Shown piece after piece: positions 1-7,024 of a DNA stretch of 16,656 nt. Every line of letters begins with the position of its first letter. Within the stretch, counting starts at the first letter, position 1. The position numbers and the translations under genes were made by a program. Below the pieces are notes generated by a model. That model did not search any database. It was not told where the DNA came from and saw only the letters and a list, made by a program, of their open reading frames with translations. The stretch spans positions 1 to 16,656 of the forward strand of contig JAYNFX010000034.1 of the NCBI GenBank assembly GCA_038106885.1. The letters run 5' to 3'. The stretch comes from UBA3537 sp038106885. Lineage in GTDB: Bacteria > Bacteroidota > Bacteroidia > Flavobacteriales > Flavobacteriaceae.

Positions 1-52
1 GAGCACTGGTCTCCAAAACCAGGTGTCGGGAGTTCGAGTCTCTCAACCCGTG
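1..52 (+). tRNA. trpT: tRNA-Trp (anticodon CCA), 5' end cut off by the window
   Basis: Decodes UGG as tryptophan. The window starts at the 3' side of the D stem (GAGC, 1-4). The anticodon stem is 6-10 paired with 18-22 around the 7-nt loop CTCCAAA, with anticodon CCA at 13-15. A 5-nt variable loop is at 23-27. The T arm is GGGAG/CTCTC (28-32 with 40-44, one G-U pair) around loop TTCGAGT. The 3' acceptor strand AACCCGT is at 45-51, with discriminator G52. The next bases are CAA, so CCA is not encoded and must be added enzymatically, as is usual in Bacteroidota. secE starts about 60 nt downstream with no obvious promoter or terminator between, so tRNA and secE may share a transcript. Confidence 0.95.
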
Positions 53-113
53 CAACTAAATTTAGACGTGCATCCAACAGCTATAAACTCAAAATGGAAA
101 TAATAATTGTATA

Positions 114-299
114 ATGATTGAATATATAAAAGATTCATTTGAAGAATTAAAGAATAATGTAAGTTGGCCAAGCTGGTCGCAAGGTTATAGCCTTACAGTA
201 TTGGTAGCTTTATTTTCTGTAATATTTTCATTAGCAATTTGGGGTGTTGACACGGTCTTTGCTGGTGTTGTAGAAGCGTATTTTAATTGGATAAAGTAA
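114..299 (+). CDS. secE: Preprotein translocase subunit SecE
   Basis: SecE is the small essential clamp of the SecYEG inner-membrane channel, which exports unfolded proteins. At 61 residues this is the short single-span form. A cytoplasmic amphipathic helix comes first (about 1-20, KDSFEELKNNVSWPSW, with the family-typical E-L-x-x-V-x-W-P), followed by one transmembrane segment at about 25-50. Its place between tRNA-Trp and nusG is the classic secE position and supports the call for so short a protein. No Shine-Dalgarno site is seen; the start is preceded by AT-rich sequence. The stop lies 14 nt before the nusG start, so the two are almost certainly co-transcribed. Confidence 0.95.
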   Translation: MIEYIKDSFEELKNNVSWPSWSQGYSLTVLVALFSVIFSLAIWGVDTVFAGVVEAYFNWIK

Positions 300-313
300 T
301 CATAGTTAAGAAA

Positions 314-871
314 ATGGCAGAAGTCAAACAAGATAAAAAGTGGTATGTTGTTCGAGCAGTAAGTGGTCAGGAGAACAAAATTAAAACATACATTGAAACT
401 GAAATATCTAGATTAGATTTAGATAATTTTGTTGACCAGGTTTTAGTACCAACTGAAAATGTCATTCAAATACGCAATGGTAAGAAAGTACAGAAGGAAA
501 AAGTTTATTTTCCAGGTTATATAATGATCAAAGCAAACTTAAGTGGTGAAATCCCTCACATAATAAAATCTATTACTAATGTAATAGGATTTTTAGGTGA
601 GACAAAGGGTGGAGATCCGGTACCATTAAGAACGTCTGAAGTTAACAGAATGCTTGGTAAAGTTGATGAACTTGCTTTAGAAGCTGATAAGAATATAGCT
701 ATCCCATTTGTGATAGGGGAAACTGTCAAAGTTATTGATGGTCCTTTTAATGGTTTTGATGGTACTGTTGAAAAAATAAATGAAGAAAAAAGAAAACTTG
801 AAGTTATGGTTAAGATTTTTGGAAGAAAGACTCCTTTAGAACTTAGTTATATGCAAGTTGATAAAATATAA
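314..871 (+). CDS. nusG: Transcription termination/antitermination factor NusG
   Basis: NusG binds the RNA polymerase clamp, increases processivity, and links polymerase to Rho or ribosomal protein S10. The 185-aa product has the N-terminal NGN domain at about 8-115 (KKWYVVRAVSGQE near the start, FPGYIMIK near residue 66) and a C-terminal KOW domain at about 133-185 (GETVKVIDGPFNGFDGTVEKI). An in-frame ATG at 287 would add nine residues (MDKVIIVKK) but lies inside secE. The ATG at 314 gives the family-typical N terminus, sits just after the secE stop, and has the A-rich upstream context shared by the other genes here, so I chose it. It is next to the L11/L1 genes and the polymerase genes, as in most bacteria. 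Confidence 0.97.
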   Translation: MAEVKQDKKWYVVRAVSGQENKIKTYIETEISRLDLDNFVDQVLVPTENVIQIRNGKKVQKEKVYFPGYIMIKANLSGEIPHIIKSITNVIGFLGETKGGDPVPLRTSEVNRMLGKVDELALEADKNIAIPFVIGETVKVIDGPFNGFDGTVEKINEEKRKLEVMVKIFGRKTPLELSYMQVDKI

Positions 872-938
872 ATTGTTACAAATAACAAGATTTGTGTTTA
901 CTGCTTCCAATTTAAACATAAGTCACTAAAATTTAAAA
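872..938 (+). promoter_or_regulatory. nusG-rplK spacer with a small inverted repeat and a near-match to a -7 element
   Basis: This 67-nt gap is longer than most in the operon. It holds the inverted repeat ACAAAT (78-83 within 878-883) and ATTTGT (890-895) with a 6-nt loop. Overlapping the right arm is AAGATTTG (887-894), one mismatch from the Bacteroidota -7 consensus TAnnTTTG. An internal promoter or a leader structure ahead of the L11/L1 genes is possible, but a 6-bp A/T-rich stem and a one-mismatch box are weak evidence in AT-rich DNA. Confidence 0.2.
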
Positions 939-1379
939 ATGGCAAAAGAACTAGATAAAGTAGTAAAACTACAAGTAAGGGGAGGTGCAGCGAATCCATC
1001 GCCACCGGTCGGACCCGCTTTAGGAGCTGCTGGGGTAAATATTATGGAGTTCTGTAAACAGTTTAATGCTAGAACTCAAGATAAGCCTGGTAAAGTTTTA
1101 CCTGTTGTTATATCTGTTTACAAAGATAAATCGTTTGAATTTGTAATTAAAACTCCTCCAGCTGCTGTGCAATTATTGGAAGCGGCCAAAGTAAAGAAAG
1201 GATCAGGAGAACCTCACGTTAAAAAAGTTGCTAAAGTTACTTGGGATCAAGTTAAGGCAATAGCTGAGGACAAGATGGTAGATTTAAATGCATTTACTAT
1301 TGAATCAGCAATGAAAATGGTTGCTGGAACTGCCAGGTCAATGGGTATAACAGTAAGAGGTGGAACTGCACCCAAATAA
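939..1379 (+). CDS. rplK: 50S ribosomal protein L11
   Basis: L11 binds the GTPase-associated centre of 23S rRNA at the stalk base and takes part in factor-dependent GTP hydrolysis; it is the classical thiostrepton-site protein. The 146-aa length is normal. The N-terminal domain (about 1-70) carries the proline-rich segment NPSPPVGPALGAAGVNIMEF (19-38). The C-terminal rRNA-binding domain (about 75-146) includes KGSGEPHVKKVAKVTWDQV and ends GTARSMGITVRG. The upstream spacer is A-rich without a Shine-Dalgarno site. The stop is 11 nt before rplA, so the two are co-translated from one message. No unusual residues were noticed. Confidence 0.98.
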   Translation: MAKELDKVVKLQVRGGAANPSPPVGPALGAAGVNIMEFCKQFNARTQDKPGKVLPVVISVYKDKSFEFVIKTPPAAVQLLEAAKVKKGSGEPHVKKVAKVTWDQVKAIAEDKMVDLNAFTIESAMKMVAGTARSMGITVRGGTAPK

Positions 1380-1390
1380 ACATATTTGAA

Positions 1391-2086
1391 ATGGCAAGAT
1401 TAACAAAGAAACAAAAAGAAGCTGTAGCTAAAATTGAAAAAAGCAAATTTTACTCCTTAAATGAAGCTTCTTCACTAGTTAAAGAAATATCAAATTCAAA
1501 TTTTGATGCTTCTGTAGATATAGCTGTTCGTTTAGGAGTAGATCCTAAGAAAGCTAACCAAATGGTAAGAGGTGTTGTATCTCTTCCAAATGGTACGGGA
1601 AAAGATGTTAAGGTTTTAGCTTTAGTTACCCCAGATAAGGAACAAGAAGCTAAAGATGCTGGTGCTGATTACGTTGGTTTAAACGAATATTTAGATAAAA
1701 TTAAATCTGGATGGACTGACGTTGATGTTATTATAACAATGCCTAGCGTAATGGGTAAGTTAGGTCCATTAGGACGTGTTTTAGGTCCAAGAGGTCTTAT
1801 GCCTAACCCAAAGACAGGAACTGTTACTATGGATATTGCAAAAGCAGTTTCCGAAGTTAAAGCAGGTAAAATTGATTTTAAAGTTGACAAAACAGGTATT
1901 GTTCACGCTGCAATTGGAAAAGTTTCTTTTTCAGCAGATAAAATTGAAGAGAATGCCAAAGAATTATTGTCGACCTTGATTAAATTGAAGCCAACTGCTT
2001 CTAAGGGCGTGTATGTAAAAAGTATTTTTATGTCAAGTACAATGAGTCCTAGTATCGCAGTTGATTCTAAAGCAGCTGTTAATTAG
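1391..2086 (+). CDS. rplA: 50S ribosomal protein L1
   Basis: L1 forms the mobile L1 stalk on 23S rRNA that helps release deacylated tRNA; in many bacteria it also represses its own operon by binding the mRNA. The 231-aa length is normal. Recognisable parts are the N-terminal strand VDIAVRLGVDPKKANQMVRG (domain I), the central domain II with MPSVMGKLGPLGRVLGPRGLMPNPKTGTV, and the return to domain I with GKIDFKVDKTGIVHAAIGKV. The C-terminal SSTMSPSI differs from the SSTMGPG of many L1 proteins, an ordinary lineage difference. It is followed 17 nt later by rplJ. I could not identify an L1-binding mRNA mimic by eye. Confidence 0.98.
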   Translation: MARLTKKQKEAVAKIEKSKFYSLNEASSLVKEISNSNFDASVDIAVRLGVDPKKANQMVRGVVSLPNGTGKDVKVLALVTPDKEQEAKDAGADYVGLNEYLDKIKSGWTDVDVIITMPSVMGKLGPLGRVLGPRGLMPNPKTGTVTMDIAKAVSEVKAGKIDFKVDKTGIVHAAIGKVSFSADKIEENAKELLSTLIKLKPTASKGVYVKSIFMSSTMSPSIAVDSKAAVN

Positions 2087-2103
2087 GTAGTAAAAATTAT
2101 ATT

Positions 2104-2625
2104 ATGACAAGAGAACAAAAATCACAAGTAATACAAGAGTTAACTGCCCAATTAAAGGAATGTTCGAATTTTTATCTTACAGATATTTCAGGACTTAATG
2201 CAGTTAGCACATCAAGTTTAAGACGTGCTTGTTTCAAGGCAAACGTTAAACTTTCCGTTGTAAAGAACACTTTGCTTGAGAAAGCAATGGAAGCTTCAGA
2301 TAAAGATTTTGGAGAATTACCTTCTACGCTAAAAGGTAATACCTCTGTAATGTATTCTGAAACTGGAAATGCTCCCGCTAAAGTAATTAAAGCTTTCAGA
2401 AAAAAATCTGATAAGCCCTTTTTAAAAGGCGCATATATAGAAGAAGCTGTCTACATTGGCGATGATCAGTTAGACATGTTAGTTGAAATCAAATCTAGAG
2501 AAGAGTTAATTGGAGATATTATAGCATTGCTACAGTCTCCTGCCAAAAATGTAGTTTCGGCACTTCAATCTAGTGGTGGTAAACTTTCAGGAATTATTAA
2601 AACATTATCCCAAAAAGAGGGTTAA
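2104..2625 (+). CDS. rplJ: 50S ribosomal protein L10
   Basis: L10 anchors the L7/L12 dimers to the stalk base of the large subunit. The 173-residue product begins MTREQKSQVIQELTAQLKEC and shows the L10 core (NFYLTDISGLNAVSTSSLRR, then KLSVVKNTLLEKAM). The central part has STLKGNTSVMYS and the KPFLKGAYIE strand, and the C-terminal helical tail, expected to bind L12 dimers, contains LLQSPAKNVVSALQSSGGKLSGI. Its place just before rplL is the universal arrangement. In many bacteria an L10-binding leader precedes rplJ, but only 17 nt separate it from rplA here, so any such control would have to act elsewhere. Confidence 0.97.
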   Translation: MTREQKSQVIQELTAQLKECSNFYLTDISGLNAVSTSSLRRACFKANVKLSVVKNTLLEKAMEASDKDFGELPSTLKGNTSVMYSETGNAPAKVIKAFRKKSDKPFLKGAYIEEAVYIGDDQLDMLVEIKSREELIGDIIALLQSPAKNVVSALQSSGGKLSGIIKTLSQKEG

Positions 2626-2688
2626 ATAAATAAGTACGCACTCATACAAACATATATTAAATTAAAAAATTATTAAAACGATAGAAAA

Positions 2689-3066
2689 ATGGCAGATTTA
2701 AAAGATTTCGCAGAACAATTAGTAAATTTAACAGTAAAAGAGGTTAACGAACTTGCTACAATTTTAAAAGACGAGTATGGAATAGAGCCTGCTGCAGCTG
2801 CAGTAGCCGTTGCCGCTGGTGGAGCCGCTGGTGGAGGTGAGGCTGAAGAAGAAAAATCAGAATTTGATGTAATTCTCAAAGCTGCTGGTGGTTCCAAACT
2901 TGCAGTTGTAAAGCTTGTAAAAGAATTAACAGGTCTTGGTTTAAAAGATGCTAAAGGTTTAGTTGATGATGCACCTAGTGCAATAAAAGAAGGTGTTTCT
3001 AAAGATGAAGCTGAAGGCTTGAAAAAATCTTTAGAGGAAGCTGGTGCTGAAGTAGAGCTTAAGTAG
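2689..3066 (+). CDS. rplL: 50S ribosomal protein L7/L12
   Basis: L7/L12 is the multi-copy flexible stalk protein that recruits translational GTPases (EF-Tu, EF-G, IF2, RF3). The 125-residue protein has an N-terminal dimerisation and L10-binding domain (about 1-32), an Ala/Gly/Glu-rich hinge (about 33-57, containing EPAAAAVAVAAGGAAGGG), and the C-terminal factor-binding domain (about 58-125) with the conserved KLAVVKLVKELTGLGLKDAK. It follows rplJ after a 63-nt A/T-rich spacer with no clear structure. A 123-nt structured gap separates it from rpoB; L12 is needed in several copies per ribosome, so a step-down in transcription at this point would make sense. Confidence 0.98.
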   Translation: MADLKDFAEQLVNLTVKEVNELATILKDEYGIEPAAAAVAVAAGGAAGGGEAEEEKSEFDVILKAAGGSKLAVVKLVKELTGLGLKDAKGLVDDAPSAIKEGVSKDEAEGLKKSLEEAGAEVELK

Positions 3067-3089
3067 TTTTTACAGCCCCACTTAACAAT

Positions 3090-3128
3090 GGTTTAGGTCA
3101 TAGAACCAGTAGTTCTAGGACCTAAACC
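3090..3128 (+). promoter_or_regulatory. Long hairpin in the rplL-rpoB gap (candidate attenuator or RNase III site)
   Basis: GGTTTAGGTC (3090-3099) pairs with GACCTAAACC (3119-3128) for 10 bp. After a single A-G mismatch (3100/3118), TAGAAC (3101-3106) pairs with GTTCTA (3112-3117) for 6 bp around the loop CAGTA. This is a 16-bp stem with one mismatch and no bulge, in the only large spacer of the operon. In E. coli the same gap holds an attenuator and an RNase III site that set the ratio of ribosomal protein to polymerase expression; an equivalent role here is inferred from position and structure, since the sequence itself was not recognised. Confidence 0.7.
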
Positions 3129-3130
3129 CT

Positions 3131-3169
3131 TTTGTGTATAAATTAATATGCACACAAATTTTATTTTTT
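3131..3169 (+). terminator. Second hairpin with U-rich tail upstream of rpoB (candidate attenuator)
   Basis: TTTGTGT (3131-3137) pairs with ACACAAA (3152-3158). Two more weak pairs are possible inside across an A-C mismatch, leaving an A/T-rich loop. The stem is followed immediately by TTTTATTTTTT (3159-3169). A stem followed by a U-tract is the layout of an intrinsic terminator, but the stem is A/U-rich and the tail is interrupted by A. Because rpoB must still be expressed, partial termination is more likely than a full stop. It starts two bases after the longer hairpin at 3090-3128, so the two could act together. Confidence 0.45.
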
Positions 3170-3189
3170 AATCAATAATTCGTCCATCG

Positions 3190-6100
3190 ATGATAGCAAA
3201 AAAAGCTGAAAGATTAAACTTTTCGTCCATTGTAAATAAAACAGAGTATCCTGATTTTTTGGATATTCAGATAAAATCCTTTCAGGATTTTTTCCAGTTA
3301 GAAACAAAATCTGATGAAAGAGCAGATGAAGGTCTGTTTAATACTTTCATGGAAAATTTTCCAATTACAGATACCCGAAACCAATTTGTATTAGAATTTT
3401 TAGACTACTTTGTAGATCCACCAAGATATACAATTGAAGAGTGTATTGAAAGGGGATTAACATATTCTGTACCTCTAAAGGCTAGGCTAAAGTTATATTG
3501 TACAGATCCTGAACATGAAGATTTTGAAACAATTGTTCAAGATGTTTATTTAGGTACTATTCCATATATGACTCCCAGTGGAACATTCTGTATAAACGGT
3601 GCTGAACGTGTTGTTGTATCACAATTGCACAGATCTCCAGGCGTGTTTTTTGGTCAATCATTTCACGCAAATGGTACCAAGCTGTACTCTGCTAGGGTTA
3701 TTCCTTTTAAAGGATCTTGGATTGAATTTGCAACTGATATCAACAGTGTTATGTATGCTTACATTGACCGAAAGAAGAAACTTCCTGTAACAACACTTTT
3801 CAGAGCTATTGGATATGAAAGAGATAAAGATATTTTAGAAATTTTTGATTTAGCTGAAGAAGTTAAAGTTTCAAAGTCTGGTTTAAAGAAGGTTTTAGGC
3901 CGTAAGTTAGCTGCAAGAGTATTAAATACATGGCATGAAGATTTTGTTGATGAAGACACAGGTGAGGTTGTTTCTATCGAAAGAAATGAAATTGTTTTAG
4001 ATAGAGATACAATTATTGACAAAGATAATACGATAGAAATTTTAGATTCTGGTGCAAAAACTATTTTACTCCACAAAGAATCATCACAGCAAGGAGAATA
4101 TGCTATAATTCACAATACACTACAAAAAGATCCAACTAATTCTGAAAAAGAAGCTGTTGAGCATATTTACAGACAATTACGAAATGCTGAACCACCTGAT
4201 GAAGAAACTGCAAGAGGTATTATAGATAAGTTATTTTTTAGTGATCAACGCTATAACCTAGGTGAAGTTGGTCGTTATAGAATGAATAAAAAATTAAATC
4301 TTGATATTGGAATGGATAAGCAAGTCTTAACCAAAGAAGATATTATTACAATTATCAAATATCTGATAGAGTTAATTAATTCAAAAGCAGAAATTGACGA
4401 TATTGATCATTTATCTAATAGACGTGTCAGAACTGTCGGTGAGCAATTATCATCTCAGTTTGGAGTCGGATTAGCTCGAATGGCAAGAACAATTCGGGAG
4501 CGTATGAATGTTCGTGACAATGAGGTTTTTACTCCAATTGATTTGATTAATGCAAAAACATTATCATCAGTGATAAATTCATTCTTCGGAACTAACCAAT
4601 TATCACAATTTATGGATCAAACTAACCCATTAGCCGAGATAACCCACAAGAGAAGGCTATCTGCACTTGGACCTGGAGGTTTATCCAGAGAACGAGCTGG
4701 ATTTGAGGTTCGTGACGTTCATTATACTCATTACGGTCGTTTATGTCCAATAGAAACCCCTGAAGGTCCAAATATTGGGTTAATATCGTCTCTTTCAGTT
4801 TACGCAAAGGTAAATTCAATGGGGTTCATTGAAACTCCTTACAGAAAAGTTGAAGATTCAGTTGTAGATATTAAGGGTAATCCAATTTATTTAACAGCTG
4901 AAGAAGAAGAAGATAAACTGATTGCACAGGCTAGTATTCCTGTCGATAAAACAGGTAAAATATCAATGGATAAAGTTATTGCTCGTCAAGAGGGTGATTT
5001 CCCAGTAGTTGACCCATCACAAGTTCACTACACAGATGTTGCTCCAAATCAGATTTCATCAATTTCTGCATCTTTGATTCCATTTTTAGAACATGATGAT
5101 GCAAACAGAGCACTTATGGGTTCTAATATGATGCGTCAAGCTGTTCCATTACTAAGACCAGAAGCACCGATTGTTGGGACTGGACTAGAGCGTCAAGTTG
5201 CTTCTGATTCTAGAGTATTAGTTAATGCTGAAGCTGACGGTGTAGTTGAGTATGTTGATGCTGAAAAAATTATTATAAAATATAACAGATCCAGTGATGA
5301 AGAGCTTGTTAGTTTTGATTCTGATACTGCTACTTATCCTTTGACTAAATTTAGAAAGACAAATCAAGGGACTTCAGTAAATCTTAAAACTATTGTTAAC
5401 TCCGGTGATAAGGTATCTAAAGGTCAAGTTCTTTGTGAGGGATATGCTACTCAAAATGGTGAACTAGCTCTTGGTCGAAATATGAAAGTAGCTTTTATGC
5501 CTTGGAAAGGATATAATTTTGAAGATGCAATTGTTATTTCTGAAAAAGTTGTAAGAGATGATATATTTACTTCTATACACATTGACGAATATTCTTTGGA
5601 AGTGAGAGATACAAAACTAGGAAATGAAGAGCTCACTAATGATATTCCTAATGTCTCAGAGGAAGCTACCAAGGATCTCGATGAAAATGGTATGATCCGT
5701 ATTGGTGCTGAGATTAAACCAGGTGATATTTTAATTGGTAAAATCACTCCTAAAGGAGAGAGCGATCCTACTCCAGAGGAAAAACTTTTGAGAGCTATTT
5801 TTGGAGATAAAGCAGGTGATGTTAAAGACGCATCTTTGAAAGCTTCACCTTCTCTACATGGAGTTGTTATTGATAAGAAACTTTTTTCACGAGCTATAAA
5901 AGACAAGCGCAAAAGAGCTCAAGATAAAGAAGATATCTCTATGCTTGAGGATGATTATGATGTTAAGTTTGAAGAATTAAAATCTGTGTTAGTTCAAAAG
6001 TTATTTACAATTGTAGGAGGTAAAACTGCACAAGGAATATTTAATGATTTAGGAGAAGAGGTTTTTCCAAAAGGAAAAAAATACACTCTAAAAATGTTGA

Positions 6101-7002
6101 ATGCCGTTGATGACTATGCCCATTTAATAGGTGGCAAATGGACCACTGATTCTAAGCTTAACAAATTAGTTAAAGAGCTTATTCATAATTACAAAATCAA
6201 GGAAAATGATTTGCAGGGCTCATTGAGACGCGAGAAATTTACCATTTCTGTTGGAGATGAATTACCAGCTGGGATTATTAAGCTTGCAAAAGTTTACATA
6301 GCTAAAAAGCGTAAATTAAAAGTTGGTGATAAAATGGCTGGACGTCATGGAAACAAAGGAATTGTAGCTAGAATTGTTCGTCAGGAAGATATGCCATTCC
6401 TTGAAGATGGTACGCCTGTTGATATAGTTTTAAATCCACTTGGTGTACCTTCACGTATGAATATTGGTCAAATTTATGAAACCGTTTTAGGTTGGGCTGG
6501 TAAGGATCTTGGACGAACTTTCGCTACACCAATATTCGATGGTGCTACACTTGATCAAATTAACGAATTTACAGATGAAGCTGGAATTCCAAGGTTTGGA
6601 CATACTTATCTCTACGACGGTGGAACTGGGGATCGATTTGATCAACCAGCAACGGTTGGAGTTATATATATGTTGAAACTAGGACATATGGTTGATGATA
6701 AGATGCATGCTAGATCTATTGGACCATATTCTCTTATTACTCAACAACCTCTTGGAGGAAAAGCTCAGTTTGGTGGTCAACGTTTTGGTGAAATGGAAGT
6801 TTGGGCTTTAGAAGCTTATGGCGCATCAAGTACCTTGAGAGAAATTTTGACTGTTAAATCTGATGATGTAATTGGTAGAGCTAAAACTTATGAAGCAATA
6901 GTTAAGGGAGAACCAATGCCTGAACCAGGATTACCAGAGTCTTTTAATGTGTTAATGCACGAATTAAAAGGATTAGGATTAGATATTAGATTAGAAGAAT
7001 AA
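3190..7002 (+). CDS. rpoB: DNA-directed RNA polymerase subunit beta
   Basis: The beta subunit forms one side of the polymerase cleft and part of the active site. The 1270-aa length fits Bacteroidota RpoB. The rifampicin pocket is intact: QLSQFMDQ followed by ITHKRRLSALGPGGL places D476, H486 and S491 at E. coli positions D516, H526 and S531, so no classical resistance change is seen. Downstream are GRLCPIETPEGPNIGLI, the KVAFMPWKGYNFEDAI active-site segment, KVGDKMAGRHGNKGIV (conserved catalytic-region lysines), and the C-terminal QPLGGKAQFGGQRFGEMEVWALEAYGA that contacts beta-prime. The ATG at 3190 follows a structured leader without a Shine-Dalgarno site. The stop is 22 nt before rpoC. Confidence 0.99.
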   Translation: MIAKKAERLNFSSIVNKTEYPDFLDIQIKSFQDFFQLETKSDERADEGLFNTFMENFPITDTRNQFVLEFLDYFVDPPRYTIEECIERGLTYSVPLKARLKLYCTDPEHEDFETIVQDVYLGTIPYMTPSGTFCINGAERVVVSQLHRSPGVFFGQSFHANGTKLYSARVIPFKGSWIEFATDINSVMYAYIDRKKKLPVTTLFRAIGYERDKDILEIFDLAEEVKVSKSGLKKVLGRKLAARVLNTWHEDFVDEDTGEVVSIERNEIVLDRDTIIDKDNTIEILDSGAKTILLHKESSQQGEYAIIHNTLQKDPTNSEKEAVEHIYRQLRNAEPPDEETARGIIDKLFFSDQRYNLGEVGRYRMNKKLNLDIGMDKQVLTKEDIITIIKYLIELINSKAEIDDIDHLSNRRVRTVGEQLSSQFGVGLARMARTIRERMNVRDNEVFTPIDLINAKTLSSVINSFFGTNQLSQFMDQTNPLAEITHKRRLSALGPGGLSRERAGFEVRDVHYTHYGRLCPIETPEGPNIGLISSLSVYAKVNSMGFIETPYRKVEDSVVDIKGNPIYLTAEEEEDKLIAQASIPVDKTGKISMDKVIARQEGDFPVVDPSQVHYTDVAPNQISSISASLIPFLEHDDANRALMGSNMMRQAVPLLRPEAPIVGTGLERQVASDSRVLVNAEADGVVEYVDAEKIIIKYNRSSDEELVSFDSDTATYPLTKFRKTNQGTSVNLKTIVNSGDKVSKGQVLCEGYATQNGELALGRNMKVAFMPWKGYNFEDAIVISEKVVRDDIFTSIHIDEYSLEVRDTKLGNEELTNDIPNVSEEATKDLDENGMIRIGAEIKPGDILIGKITPKGESDPTPEEKLLRAIFGDKAGDVKDASLKASPSLHGVVIDKKLFSRAIKDKRKRAQDKEDISMLEDDYDVKFEELKSVLVQKLFTIVGGKTAQGIFNDLGEEVFPKGKKYTLKMLNAVDDYAHLIGGKWTTDSKLNKLVKELIHNYKIKENDLQGSLRREKFTISVGDELPAGIIKLAKVYIAKKRKLKVGDKMAGRHGNKGIVARIVRQEDMPFLEDGTPVDIVLNPLGVPSRMNIGQIYETVLGWAGKDLGRTFATPIFDGATLDQINEFTDEAGIPRFGHTYLYDGGTGDRFDQPATVGVIYMLKLGHMVDDKMHARSIGPYSLITQQPLGGKAQFGGQRFGEMEVWALEAYGASSTLREILTVKSDDVIGRAKTYEAIVKGEPMPEPGLPESFNVLMHELKGLGLDIRLEE

Positions 7003-7024
7003 TTTCATTTTTATATACTATAAA

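Noticed and set aside
56..65. Perfect 10-bp palindrome CTAAATTTAG just after the tRNA
   Set aside because: It is short, A/T-rich and without a loop, so it makes no stable hairpin. It is easily due to chance and no U-tract follows.
287..313. Upstream in-frame ATG that would extend NusG by nine residues into secE
   Set aside because: The extension (MDKVIIVKK) is not typical of NusG and overlaps the secE coding end. The ATG at 314 gives the expected N terminus just after the secE stop.
4603..4662. Possible rifampicin-resistance changes in rpoB
   Set aside because: The key positions (D476, H486, S491 here) carry the sensitive-type residues and the whole pocket matches the standard sequence.
5451..5912. 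Long antisense open frame inside rpoB, and similar ones inside rpoC (9385-9729, 10348-10698)
   Set aside because: They lie opposite strongly conserved polymerase coding sequence, encode Ser/Leu-rich strings typical of antisense reading, and show no domain or start context.
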